Below the pieces are notes generated by a model. The model was not told where the DNA came from. It searched no databases and worked only from the letters and a program-made list of their open reading frames with translations. From NCBI GenBank assembly GCA_910592205.1, contig CAJVPJ010000095.1:1-45267 (forward strand): 45,267 bases of DNA, read 5' to 3'. The position numbers and the translations under genes were made by a program. Position 1 is the first letter of the stretch. Each line of letters starts with the position of its first letter. Shown piece after piece: positions 1 to 11,585 of the stretch. The DNA comes from Paraglomus occultum (taxonomy: Eukaryota > Glomeromycota > Glomeromycetes > Paraglomerales > Paraglomeraceae).

Positions 1-3000
1 AAATGATTTTCGGTGAAATGATCGTCGGCGAAATATTACGTCGGTGAAATGATTTTCGGCGTTATGATTGCCTCCCCAAGACAAATGCTATACCCAAATT
101 TTATGTGTTTCCGGAATATGAGCTGTGGACCGGACCGGACGTTGATAATTTATTTGTGATGACAGAAAATGAAAATATTTCTTACCTGATTTGTTTCGTA
201 ATTGTTTGATTAGTGTCTTGTACTCTTTATAATAAATTCGAATTATCTCAGATTATGTAAAGCAACATCAGCCTTGCTTTGTTAAGAAATATTATCTACA
301 GGAAAAGTTTTTTTCCTATCGATATCGGTATAATCGAGTAAGTCTTCCATTTTCAAGTCACGATAGCAGTACGGTTGGAACTTGATGTAACCATATTTGA
401 AGTGCCAGAGTTATTATTGTCCGAGACAGCTTTGGGTTGCCTTGGCCAATTTTTTAGCTCACATGGTTAGACGTTCACTTTGTCTGGTTTTGATGCAGTC
501 TGCTCCAATTATCAATGAATGTGAAAAAAATTAGAGACTCATGTATATTTCATGTTTGAAAACTCTTGCGCTAAACATTTTTAAGAACGGTTCACCAGAT
601 TGTCATAGATGTTGTTAACTTACCAGAACTTGACCCATGTTTATTATGTAATCTCATCGTACTTACCTGTTTCACCGCAATTGTCTTGTAAAAATTCTTT
701 CCCATTGTCCCAAGTGCGAACAAGAGATTGAATGGGTCTCCGGTTTAACCATTATACCTGTTGAACGAGATTTTTCACAACTATTCCAGTCGACTACTTT
801 ATCACTAGTTAGGATGACTGATCAACATCTCAAGAGATTCCTGGGATTTCGCATCTAGAATGCCCGACTTATCAGATGATACAATAGTAACGAATACTCT
901 TCCATTTTACCATCTAAGCGTGCTAAAGTTCCCGAGAAAGGTATATCCGGCAAAAAATTTCTGCCAAAAGACAAAGACTGGTAAAAAAAGGAGAGTCTTC
1001 TATCGTAAAGAAATTGATTGAAGAATTGATAGCAGAAAAGTTTCAACGTTTTTTTAAAAGCTTTACGCTTGGGAACGAAAATGGCATTTTCGAGACTCTA
1101 TCTTGTATGAGTCGTTATATTTGATCTTTCGAAATTCTGGCAAGTGACTTTGAAATTGATTTCAACGTCATTTAACCCTCATGGCTACGCCTTATTTAAT
1201 GTCCTATTATTATACATTTGAAAGCAACAGTTTAGCGATTTCTCGATTTGACAGAGAAAGAGCTGTGCCGATTATACAGTATACACAATTTTTATCATCA
1301 TTATATATGGCATAATCGTTAGTTGACTAGAAAATAATCCATCTTTTAAAGCATTACAATTTTACCTATAACAGTGATAATAATTATACATTTCACCGAC
1401 AGTATATTTCACTGGACCAAGAAAGGATAATTTCAAGTAGTACATTTAATGTAACTGTGTAGTTTTACATGTAGCGTAAAACCTCCTAAGGTAAGACCTG
1501 TACATTCAGAAATTCAACTACGATTCGTTAATTAGGACGGGTAAAAGGATTTGTGTATCTGGGTATCAGAAATCAGGCCGCAGACATATGTGGACCGGTT
1601 AACGCACGTCAAAAACGAATCTAGTAAGCTGTTCTTTCGTTATTTTTTTTATATCTGTTTGCTTTTTTCGTTTTTTAGTGTTTATCCTGTTTTTATTTGT
1701 TTGTGTGTCGTTATCGTCGTGTAAGTTATAATCTCTAGATGGTCGTCTAATGAAATATTTTCACTGTCGCGAAGACTTTCCAATGTATCGCATAGTTGTC
1801 CGTAATAAGGATAAGAATTAGCTCGAACGAATCAAATGTCTTCTTTGCTTTGAACGTCGTCCATTTATTCACAACGATTACAAAGATCGCATAATTATCG
1901 GTAATTGCGCAACTCTACGTCACGTGTTTAGGGTGCTATTCATACATTAATTTTAAACTTTCAGTCATGAATAACATAGAAATGCAGAACTTTAATAAAG
2001 AATGCCTCATTGTCTGTTATTTGCAAAGGTCAAAATCGGGATAATTTCTCACATTATTTTCCATTAACCCAACAAGTACCCACAAGTATGCTTTCTTCTT
2101 GGTTAGGCTCTTCCCCTTCGTTAATTCAGAAGGTGTTTTGGCATTTTTTATTCTTAAATGTCTTAAAGCACACGCGCCGTTTTTGCATTTGAGGGTTGAT
2201 ATCAAAGAGCTCTTCATATTGTATCTGTGTATCTGTTAACAGAATGTCACAACGTGATTTAGTAAATTGAATTCGATTTTTGCGATACCATATTGAAGCG
2301 ATGACACTGGTAAAGATAAAAAGTTACCTCAATTGAGATAATGTGTCCTTCTGTTCATTGCTAAACGTAAGAACAAAAGTTATTTTTCTTCATACTTTTG
2401 TCATTGTTAATAACTCCCAGAGCTTGTGGTATGACTTCCGATATTAATAATTGTTTTCAACCGTCGTCTGCTGAGGCTGCAGCTTAGATTTCTTTTTCAT
2501 GTTGCCTCGTACATTGCAACAGAAAGTTTATTCTTGATTTAAAGTATTAGCGTTTCAATGAAGTAAATGCAACCTGAATTGAGTCATTCTACCAGGAACG
2601 CTCCATAGAAACCTACCGTCATTCCAACCATTGCATCGATACACGTCTATTGGCTATCAAATCGCGTGTGCCACTTTCATTTTAAAAGATTCGTCTTCTC
2701 TACATATAGTTTCGGACTTAATCATATCTTCATAAACTTTCTCTAGCCATTTATTTAAGTTTTTCATTTCTGTTTACCGATCTTCTAAAATGTTTTGTTA
2801 CATCCATACCAATAGTTCCGTGTTAACTCTGATGGCGTTCCTGCTGTGCAAATTGTAAACGTTATTTAGCCTCTTCAAGTTCGACCAATAGATCAGAATA
2901 TGTATTCCTTCACAATCGGATCAAATCTCTTTTTTTTTGAGTAAAAGCCTATCAGTGTTGATAGAAGTAACTCATAGAAAACGATTCGGTTGTAATGTCT

Positions 3001-3200
3001 TTCACATAAAGCTGGCAATATAAAGTGCACCTCACTTAACAGTTTCTTAATTGCCCACATAACCCGAGAAATACAGAATGCCAGTTTTTACTTTTTTGAT
3101 GTTATAATTTATTATAATTCACCTTTTTAATGTACATTTTTGCAAAAATGTAGACGACGTCGATATCATAGCTGTTATTATTATCATAAAGATCAGTCTA
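1..3200. other. gene-poor AT-rich region
   Basis: I see no supportable gene here. The first 62 bases hold an imperfect short repeat built on TCGGYGAAATGAT-like words. Around 870-1050 (+) there are short coding-like stretches interrupted by stops in every frame, which could be decayed coding sequence, but I recognise no family. The rest is AT-rich with no repeat I can define. Confidence 0.5.
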
Positions 3201-3212
3201 AATTGAAATTAT

Positions 3213-3748
3213 ACGCGTGGCTTATCCGCAGTAAATTCCCATTGTCCCACTAGTCGTCACCCCTTACATATCCAAAATGTCTTGTTCTTATTATTATTTA
3301 TAGAAACCAATTATGACAATATGTCATAATGGTTTTCTATTGATGTAAAGACTTATTATCATTATCGCTATTATTAGTATGCATATGTATAGCTTATTAT
3401 TATGAGCAGTATTACGTCATGTTGTTATATTATACTAGACAATATATTGGTTGAGTTTGACAGTTCAGTCTGTTAAAATACGCTGGCTTATCCGCAGCAA
3501 ATACCCCTTACCCCTGATTGAAAAGATTTTTTGTCTTGTTCTTACTTATAGAAACCAATTAGAAACCAATTACAACAATTGCAATAAATATTATGTTATT
3601 ATCTCATAACACGTTCACTGATATTGTGCCATAATGTTTTTCTATCGCAAAGAATTAGTCTTCATATTTATAGCTCATTGTTATCAGTAATATTACGTCA
3701 TGTCGCGTATGTTATACTTAGACAATATATTGTTGAAGATTGACAGAT
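3213..3748. repeat. imperfect direct duplication (~265-285 bp unit, two copies)
   Basis: Copy A runs about 3213-3463 and copy B about 3479-3748. Both open with ACGC(G)TGGCTTATCCGCAG. Both carry TCTTGTTCTTA...TAGAAACCAATTA, a GTCATAATG/GCCATAATG-TTTTCTAT block, and ATTACGTCATGT. Both end in GACAATATATTG(G)TTGA...TTGACAG. The offset grows from 266 to 283 bases because of indels, so this is an aged tandem duplication of a noncoding unit, possibly a non-autonomous element. Confidence 0.75.
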
Positions 3749-3953
3749 AGATAATAACACAACATTTATAAGGCTATTAAGTACAAGCATATGTCATATT
3801 CCATCATCCAAGAGGTAAACACGCGTCTCTAGTTGTACATACATATATATACCCAGACGCTTTTATCGCTTCACTACAATTTTTCAACGACACTACAGTT
3901 TTAAATTATTGCGATTGCTTGATGTTTTCTCAGCGAAGCAATAATATTCTTAA

Positions 3954-4870
3954 TGGATATGTCTAAAGCGGAGCAGATCCCTCGCAATTCCATTGGTCAG
4001 ATTTGTATGGCAGCCAATAAAACTGCAAACACACTCTTCTTTCTTCTTTTTCGAAGGCAACAATGGTAGGCTCTATTGTACAATACAATGCAAATGTGTT
4101 TAAATTTAAAACTAACAAGTTTGCGTCTTTCCAGGCACAACAACAATAGACACAACAGCAACCTGACTTCAACAACTTGTCTCATCTTCTAGGTGATGGT
4201 AAAGCTACTGACAAATCAGTAATTTCCACTCCCATGGAAATCAGTTCCCCCCATCTTCCGAATCAGATCTCGACAATATTCTAAGCAACATGAAGATTCT
4301 ATTCATGATACCTCACAACTCACATTTCTTCGATAATCGGTGATAACACCAACACCAACAACTTACCAATCATAAATCTGCAAATTCAGCTTAACGCTAT
4401 TGTGCTGAATAAAGACTTCGAAACCTCAGCTTAACGCTATGCAAACTCAGCTTAACACCATGCAAAACACCATGCGAACTCAACTTAACTCTATACATAC
4501 ATGCAATAGCTAAATTACAGTTACTCTCTTCAGACGAAATAATATAAGGGGGTAGCCATTGTGCAACTATGACGTGATTTTTGAGATTATAAGCCATGGT
4601 ACCTGCAACGATTAGGTAACAGAAAATCGGTCACGAGGATTTCAGCATCAGCCGTGACATGATATATTATTTAGAGACATGCGAGGTTATGCCAGAGCAT
4701 TAAATTCACGCGTTAATGATTCCGCTGCGATTATTCGACCAATACCAAATTTACAAAATCAGATGCCGGACACTTTTCCAAACAACATCTCGCGCAATTT
4801 CATGGATTAAAACAACTCGATACAAACAATATTATTAGCACTTGGATTAAGAATCTCATAACCCCAACAT
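3954..4870 (+). pseudogene. decayed repeat-type gene (Gln/Asn-rich, coiled-coil-like repeats, conserved-looking C-terminus)
   Basis: Several coding-like pieces lie in order on the plus strand but are separated by stops and frameshifts. From 3954 an ATG opens about 38 codons. About 4135-4282 reads Gln/Asn-rich (TQQQPDFNNLSHLLGDG) with one internal TAG. About 4340-4530 carries repeats of QLNAMQTQLNTMQ type, where the DNA word CAGCTTAACGCTATGCAA recurs. About 4673-4870 reads as an ARALNS...IIRPIPN...LLALGLRIS-like end with two stops. Order and spacing resemble repetitive low-complexity proteins common in large fungal genomes, but the family assignment is from memory of pattern only. It is non-functional as read. 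Confidence 0.4.
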
Positions 4871-5206
4871 TGCTCTTCTTTAAGTTATTCCTTCGATAAA
4901 CACAAATATCTTTTTTGAACACCTGTTAGTGTAACCCGCTTTATTTACTAATTATACTTTTATTGTTCATCTGTTTTTTTTATTGTTGCGAACGAGAGTA
5001 AGAATTTATGATAAAAGCATCAAAATTTTGATTAATTTGTTTTAATTTAATTGATATGATGTTCTGTTCGATAAAATGATTACCAATTATGGTGATGATT
5101 TGCGCACTTTGTTATAGCGAGCTCGTTTTACTAAGCCTGGTTTTATATAAATCGCACAAAAACATCATTATAACGTTATATCGCGATATTATAAGTATCT
5201 TTATTA
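4871..5206. other. AT-rich intergenic sequence
   Basis: I see no gene here. Words such as TTATAGCGAGCTCG (from about 5112) and ATAACGTTATATCGCGAT (from about 5171) resemble the strand-symmetric ends of pogo/Tigger-type DNA transposons and may be the older host of the MITE that follows. Confidence 0.3.
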
Positions 5207-5208
5207 TA

Positions 5209-5442
5209 CAGGTGGTATCAAAAAGTTTGTGAATTTTGTAAATACAATAACTTTTTTTCAAAAACTTTTTATTTTTGTATTTACAATATAAGTACTCATG
5301 CTGTTTAATTAAGTTGAAGCAAAGTAGTTGGACTTTTAAAAAAAAAGAAGATAGGACAAAATACGCAATTGTTACAACACTGCAGTCTAATAAAAGTGCT
5401 GTTGATTTACATAAAAATTCACAAACTTTTTGGTACCACCTG
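5209..5442. mobile_element. Tc1/mariner-like MITE, 234 bp, with TA target-site duplication
   Basis: The left end reads CAGGTGGTATCAAAAAGTTT and the right end is its reverse complement with one mismatch (CAGGTGGTACCAAAAAGTTT on the other strand). The inverted match extends about 29 bases. TA dinucleotides flank both ends (5207-5208 and 5443-5444), the classic Tc1/mariner duplication. The interior is AT-rich with no ORF, so the element is non-autonomous. The near-perfect termini suggest a fairly recent insertion. Confidence 0.9.
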
Positions 5443-5522
5443 TAGCTAATTTGGTTCCGGGGGAAAGCATCATATTAGGCCACTTCATCTTATCGGGGGA
5501 TCATTATATCGAGAGTGACTGT
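5443..5522. mobile_element. possible pogo/Tigger-like transposon end
   Basis: Read on the minus strand from 5522, the sequence starts CAGTCACTCTCGATATAATG followed by ATCCCCC. This is the style of pogo/Tigger termini (CAGT plus a CTCGATATAA core). No partner terminus or clean TA duplication could be defined. If real, the MITE at 5209-5442 is nested in this older element. Confidence 0.3.
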
Positions 5523-6944
5523 GTATTGAACTTCATTTCACTCATCTCTGAGTAAGGAATCCATCTAAAGAGGATTTTTTACTGCTAAAACTAACGACAT
5601 CGTTTCTGAAGTAAAGATTTCGAGGAGCTCACTTTTTTATGCAATTGCTTTTATGCCAATAAAGGCTCAAAACCTCACTTTTTATGCTGCATATTTGACC
5701 TTTTCGTGTCTGCTTTGTTACAGACTAAGATTCGAGACGAGCGCATACCAATAACTTTTATCAGATGCTGATTGCAATTATGTACGTGACTTTAGCTAGT
5801 TTCCTCGGGCAAACGACATGTAACTCTAAGATGAATGCGATAGGTTATTTTTTATTATGTTGGCATTGTCGTAGATTTGAATATTTCTGCAATCGAAAAA
5901 TCCTGACTGACTTAATAGGCGATTAACGTTGCGTAAACAATTGGAGGTATTTTTTTCCGCAGCTGCCAAGTTAATGTGCTCTCATCAACATTTGGTAGTA
6001 GAAACCAGTCATCGTACCACCGATACATTGGATGCTATAGAGAAGTCAGAGGTTGATTGCTAGTTTGAAGCATCCTCATTGATATTAGTTACATTTACTC
6101 GCCTGCCTTTGTTAATTGGATCATGCCTTATAAACTCAAGTGCTTCATTATCTTAGGTGTGAGCAAAAGCAGGGAATGTTGATATTGGGGCGGGAAAGCA
6201 TGAAAAAGTGGCTTGAGTGCAAGGCCGAATTTGGCAAAACGTCAACTTAAATCAAATTTTAAATATGGCATATCGGTGCTAAGAACACCAGCCAAATCAA
6301 TAGCCCGTTTACTATTTTGGACTTGCATCAGGCTTAGTAATAGACACAATACAATAATGTATTGTTATTTCCTCTTCTTCCTTTCATAGTTTGTAAGCAA
6401 GGTTCCTTTGTTAATTATGTGGATATTAAAGCACTCGTCGCTGCAAGTTCTGAAGGATAATTTTCTTACTTCAAAAACATTAGTAGTTCAAGTTCATATG
6501 TAAATTTTATACGAAGTTTAATCCCACGATAAAAATTTATCGAGATGTCCCTTTTGTTTGTACCGAATATCTAAACTCCTAATATATTATTGTTATGACA
6601 AGTAAATACTGTGCTAATTTCGAATTAGTTAATACTACCGATTTAGCTAGCTGAATAGAAAACTACGACGCTAACAAAACGGTTGACAAAGAGCCATAAT
6701 CCATCCTGTACACTCCCGGTAGAAATTATAAAGATAATCTAAATCTAACCCTCTTCTATCAATATTCTCATATTGACGTATTATATATGAACTAAACAGC
6801 GAGGTCCCTGTTGTTGCTATGCTAATTCATAATCCTTGAAGCAATTGAATTCCAGCTCAAAGTGAAACGGCTCACGTATAAAACTCATTTACACTTTGTC
6901 ACAAGATCGTCCTAATTCTTTATGTTCGCGACCCCCACACCCTC
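5523..6944. other. intergenic region, no gene seen
   Basis: This is AT-rich sequence downstream of DGK1 (which ends at 6945 on the minus strand). I find no ORF with coding character and no repeat that I can define. Confidence 0.5.
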
Positions 6945-8103
6945 TCATATACCACCAAACCCAAAGCCGATTAAAATAACCCATAACAAACATCCTGCAA
7001 CTACCGGAATGACAAAGTTGTCATCCAATCCCCAGACATCAACTAGCTCACTCGACCCCCCAATAATCCCAGTCAACAGAATCAAGACGGGCAATGACAA
7101 CACGCTCTTCTCGGGCTGCCAGCTGGGCGTTCGGACGATGTCTTTATGATCTATCCAACCACCCCAGAACACGTAAGCGGCCAAGCATCCAGTGAGGATG
7201 GCACCCAATGTCCCTGCCACCGATTTACCACTCGAGAATTTATACGTCAAATGTCCAAATGCACGGCCAAAGCAAGAAGCAGCGGTGTCACACCAGGATA
7301 GAATTAAGATTGATATGGCCGCTATATCCTATAACATATAAAATGGAAGAGAATAAACGTAAGAAAATGCAAGAGAAAAGCAAGAGAAGGCGAAGGGAAA
7401 GGAAATGTTCGATATGCATATGTAAACACACATGTATAGTGTAAATCTACTAAAAGAATTATAACACAGCAAACAAAAACTTTACAATTCCACACTGCTC
7501 GCTCTCACTCTCGCTCTCTCCCACTGATTTTTACCTGAGGAAATATCGATAAAACCAAAATACACCCAGCGAGATAGAACACCACTCCGTTGATCTTGTC
7601 ACGTTTCTCGACCTCTCTCATAAGAAATCCAAATATCTTGATGTATATGGTATTAAACCATTGGATGTTGAAGCGAAGGAGATCCGCCGTTATTCCCATG
7701 ACGAACAAGATAGCGAGGACATTTCTGATTGCCAAGGCATCTGCGTGCGTGGAGTATAAGTAAAGAACTGGAAAGCCTAAAGAGGGATAATGTTCAATTT
7801 GTAAGCAAAGTTGTAAAGATACGGGATAATAAGAGGAGAACCATTTAATGCAGCTCAGCCCATTATCTGCAACAACCCAACCAAACATATCCTTCACTTC
7901 CTCCCTCATATTACTGATAAATTCTGCCACTATTTTTTGAGAACCCAACTGCCCTAGTTACCTATTGACGAATGAAACAATTTCCTCGGTATTTCCCAAA
8001 CGTTTTTCTTTTGTCCGATGTTCTTCACAGTAGGAGACACCGGTTTATCATGTCTTTTCTTCTGATTCCTCTTGTGGAGTGCAAGATTCTTGTGGATAGC
8101 CAT
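6945..8103 (-). CDS. DGK1: CTP-dependent diacylglycerol kinase (Dgk1/Hsd1-like), 3 exons, 255 aa
   Basis: Phosphorylates diacylglycerol to phosphatidate using CTP at the ER/nuclear membrane, opposing lipin. Exons on the minus strand: 8103-7962, 7776-7535, 7328-6945; introns of 185 and 206 nt are GT-AG and phases close exactly (142+242+384 nt). The start is supported by an in-frame TGA just upstream of the ATG at 8103. The N-terminus is Lys/Arg-rich and cytosolic, followed by WEIPRKLFHSSIG (about residues 36-48). The core motifs are ALAIRNVLA...TADLLRFN, FGFLMRE, NGVVFYLAGC (exon 2), then SWCDTAASCFGR and GKSVAGTLGA (exon 3), with several hydrophobic helices to the C-terminus. This is the Dgk1/SEC59-type CTP-transferase arrangement. 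Length is near yeast Dgk1 (290 aa). The alternative, a dolichol kinase, is less likely given the small size and motif order. Confidence 0.88.
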
Positions 8104-10480
8104 TTCCCACTTCTTTTTGTTTCAATACCGCACGACCGAGGAGTGACGTATACAGAGAGATATGATACAAGGAATATAATGTCGGGTATAAATGAGAGAC
8201 ATCAACTGACAGAGAACTGAGCGTCAAGGAAAAATCGACGGAGCACAAAGTTCTGTATCTCGAGGGGACTAGAGTATATAGGGGGATATTCAGGTATGAC
8301 AAGTGACATGTGAGATAGTGTGAGTCGTTATGGCTATTAATAAAGCAATAGGAAGGTACGAAACCTTGACAAAATTTTATTTACTGTTATTGTTATTTAT
8401 TTTATTAGTATTGTCATTTATTTAAAAATAACAATTTGATTGGATGGAACGTAAATAATACATTTTATAAGCTCTTCAAATGGAAATACTCATACTGTAA
8501 CACACATGTGTTGCCCCAACCCAAAATTATAATAGTAGCACGCTGCACCCCTAAAAAAAATACACTTCCTCCACAAATAACACAGTAGGGAACTTTAGTA
8601 GGGAACGCGCACCTGGATATGGATATTTACCACAATAAAAAAAAAAAAAAGAGCGATCTTATCCGTAAAGGTCGTATCCAAATATAGAAACGAGTGTTGC
8701 ACGCATGACGACTAACATATCAATGAAGGTGATTTAGAAAGTACAAACGTCGATCAAAGGATATTGCAAAAAACTAAAAGCATCTTCTTGTCAACACTCG
8801 GAAAGTACAGTATGAAAAACAAAGGAAAAGTTTGACCTATTACTATGAAAGTCTGGTCGGTTGCGGTTTTATAAATTCAAGTGGTTGTACGATAAACATT
8901 CTTTATTTCGTTTATATCACATGTTTAGTGTTCTAAATTTAAATTGGCAAGGCTGAGAGCGTAAATATGTAAGTACAGTATATGTGTACCATAGTGCATT
9001 CTCACACTCATCTTTATCATAATCAATCAATTCATCTATGCACCGGATATTCCTTACAAGGTTACTCAAGACTTTTCTACTTGACAAAAATGTTTAAAAT
9101 TTCCGGATGTTGTTCTGGTGCGACGTCCGGTTGTAACCTTATATCTATTTCGCTTGTTTCTAATAGCATTTACCTTATAAGGGCACGTTCAATCTCCAAG
9201 AATGGACATAACCGATAAGAATAATAAACTTACTAGTAAAACATAGTGCATAATATGAATATTGGTATCGCTAATCACTGGAAGCTATTTGACAGCTCAT
9301 AATCGATTTAAAGTATTATGCTACACATCTGAAAAATATGTATATCGTAATACTGTCAATTCATCGTACTACTCTTCTTATGGTAACTAGTTCGAATTCG
9401 AAAAATACAATTATAATCAACAATCCCAAAACCGTATAATCATCGGCAAATTTTATAGCATGAAAGATTTCAGGGTTGGTCGTAATATTTGTCAAACAAC
9501 GTCATACCGTTATGAGTATGTCTAGATTTTTTTAGTCATTTAGTCAACCGCTGGGAGAGCGTTTAATGATTGGCCTTTGGTCTCAACATTTTCAATCGAA
9601 GCTCAGTTAACTGTAATATAACTTTAACACAGTTTTGATTGTCAATTACACTCCTAAATTGATGGGACGTTACATCAGGGATATGTGAATATTAATATTA
9701 GTGAATTTCATAACATAAAAGCATGTCCAGATTGGACATTAATATTAATACGAAAAGGCAAAATATGTTGCTCAGCTTCTTGTCCAAAATATTTATGGAT
9801 TTTGGCTATACCACAGATCTTACATTCTAGCAGTTTGATTTGTATAGTCTTTACCTGAAAACATTGTAATAAATGGTCATTTGCATCATTCCAAATCAAC
9901 AAGAGTTAGTGGAATGACATGCTGGAGAGATTAAACTTTCAGCCTGGTTAGACATGAAACTGGAGTCGGCCAAGCACATTCAGCTTTGCTTTAATAAAGG
10001 ACTCTATAACCAAGAGATTAAGAATGAGAAAGACATACCAGATAATGTAGATGTACACAATATAAATAATATACGTGTAAATTTGACGTGTAAATAGAAT
10101 TCATAATACCAGTTAGATGTACCTGCCACTAAATGTTTACCTATTACTATTGATAAAAAATAACAGAAACAATGTACATAAATATAGAGCAGTAGTAGAG
10201 AATAATTATGGAAAATGACATGTTAATCAAACATTCACTGTTGGAGACCCAGTACAATTAACATTCTTCAGATAGATTGAGCAAACATTGAACAAAGGTT
10301 ACCTTCATGGGAATCTTGATTATCATCTTAGGTTGCATCAAATTTAGTTTTAAAACTGAAAATATCCTAACATCTTATGGTAATAGGAGTTCTAGTCCTA
10401 CCATGGTTAGGAGATGTACGTCAGATTGCTAATTATATAGAGAGTTAATCAGGTGATAGATTTAGGGATAATCAAGGACG
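8104..10480. other. AT-rich intergenic region upstream of DGK1
   Basis: Mostly featureless. There is a poly-A tract at about 8636-8650. One coding-like stretch is listed separately at 9918-10097. I see no tRNA and no definable mobile element. Confidence 0.4.
9918..10097 (+). pseudogene. coding-like stretch, about 59 codons, unrecognised
   Basis: An open frame with protein-like composition reads HAGEIKLSAWLDMKLESAKH at its start and ends NNIRVNLTCK-stop at 10095-10097. It is preceded immediately by an in-frame TGA and has no start codon before residue 13. It may be the last exon or a relic of a gene. I do not recognise it. Confidence 0.2.
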
Positions 10481-10486
10481 ACATTT

Positions 10487-10557
10487 GCGCGCAGTGTTTG
10501 AAAAAAGTTTCAAATATGGCGTTAATATCAGGAGGAGTAAATAATTCAGCGGAGTGA
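10487..10557 (+). pseudogene. 5' relic of the kinase family (fourth copy)
   Basis: Upstream words GCGCGCAGTGTTTGAAAAA match GCGCGCGGTGCTTGAAAAA just 5' of kinase copy 1 (about 12544-12562). An ATG at 10516 then opens MALISGGVNNSAE, which parallels MSLTSRVVNNPAV in copy 1 and MSLVSGKNPAI in copy 3. Similarity stops after 13 codons at a TGA (10555-10557), inside the left arm of the palindrome at 10553-10594. Only the 5' flank and first codons survive. Confidence 0.6.
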
Positions 10558-10594
10558 GATATTTGTAGTTTATATAGACTACAAATATCCCACT
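10553..10594. repeat. 17-bp-arm palindrome at the relic breakpoint
   Basis: The arms AGTGAGATATTTGTAGT (10553-10569) and ACTACAAATATCCCACT (10578-10594) are inverted copies with one mismatch around an 8-base centre. The left arm begins where similarity to the kinase 5' end is lost. Confidence 0.7.
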
Positions 10595-10618
10595 TAGTCC
10601 GGAATACAACCATTCCAA

Positions 10619-10790
10619 TGGGAATTAGCGCTTAAATCGTTTTTTTTTTCGATGGAATTAGCACCTAAATCAGTTAAGGAACTATAACCATGCCCAAGAT
10701 AATGAAATGGGGCCATTTTTGATGGTATTAGTATCTAAATTGGTTAAATTTGTTGAGGGACTATAATTATCCCAAGACGATGAGTTTACA
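10619..10790. repeat. degenerate tandem repeat, ~67 bp period
   Basis: The word GATGGAATTAGCACCTAAAT (10652 on) recurs as GATGGTATTAGTATCTAAAT (10719 on). Each is followed by a GGTTAA/CAGTTAA, GGGACTATAA and CCCAAGAYRATGA sequence. A third partial copy starts about 10619. Confidence 0.6.
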
Positions 10791-10864
10791 TTTGTGTCGT
10801 TAATCGAATATCGTATTTGCATCGTCATGTCATAAAGGAAATCAGCTGAGGTGTTAGTTGGAAA

Positions 10865-11096
10865 AGTCAGCCGCTACGTAGAGTGACGACGAGTTTGCGA
10901 TTACGTCGTCGTGGTAGGAGTTGACAGTTAGCCTACGGCGTTAGTCAGCAGAGACGAAAAAAAATATCGTTTATTTGTTAGTCGTACGGCCAAATGACGA
11001 CGAGTTTGCGATTGCAAAAGTTGGCTTGTGGAGTTGCCAGTAAAGTTGTTTATTTGTCAGCCGTACGGCCAACTGCCGACGAGTTTGTGGTTGCAT
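10865..11096. repeat. degenerate tandem repeat, 79 bp period
   Basis: A unit starting GTTTATTTGTYAGYCGTACG occurs at 10969 and 11048. Both continue GCCAAMTGMCGACGAGTTTG. A diverged earlier copy containing TGACGACGAGTTTGCGATTA lies at about 10866-10903. No ORF spans the array. Confidence 0.7.
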
Positions 11097-11307
11097 CGTT
11101 ATTGCGGGAGATTTTTCTGTAATTACGCATTCAAATAAATTCATGGAGAACCAAATAGTTGATGTATCTTGATCATATTTTTAGACCGATCAAAAATATA
11201 TTGTCATTTTCTCTTTCTACCACCTGCTCGTGACGACTAATGCCAATTTGCGAAAATTTTTTACCAAGAACGGCGTTACTACATGGTGTTTTACTATTAA
11301 CTTTACA

Positions 11308-11505
11308 CTAGGCGGAATACTTTTGATATAAATTCGCTGAATTGAGACTATCGATTCTATTTTCGGGCCATAATAAAATAAAAAACTGAATATGGTCGAG
11401 ATAAACTAAAATTGAGAAAGCAAATCCCCGAGTCTTTGACTCATGCAATTTAATATCTATTATATCTTCATTAGCTGTATAATATTCTTCATCAGAGCTT
11501 GACAT
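11308..11505 (-). CDS. hypothetical small ORF or first exon, 65 aa
   Basis: An ATG at 11505 opens MSSSDEEYYTANEDIIDIKL, an acidic, protein-like start. The frame continues to a hydrophobic stretch (LVYLDHIQFFILLWP) and stops at 11308. I do not recognise it. The N-terminus looks genuine, but the tail does not resemble a domain, so it may be a truncated gene or a first exon whose partner I could not find. Confidence 0.25.
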   Translation of the reverse strand: MSSSDEEYYTANEDIIDIKLHESKTRGFAFSILVYLDHIQFFILLWPENRIDSLNSANLYQKYSA

Positions 11506-11585
11506 TGTACATGCGTTTATAGGTGAATCTCAAAAAATTTCTGTAAGTTACTTCTGTATGTAGCGCCAATCATTAATACTATATA

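Noticed and set aside
9708-9902. Minus-strand frame containing ECKICGIAK
   Set aside because: A single CxxC is not enough to call a zinc protein; no start codon context or homologous neighbour.
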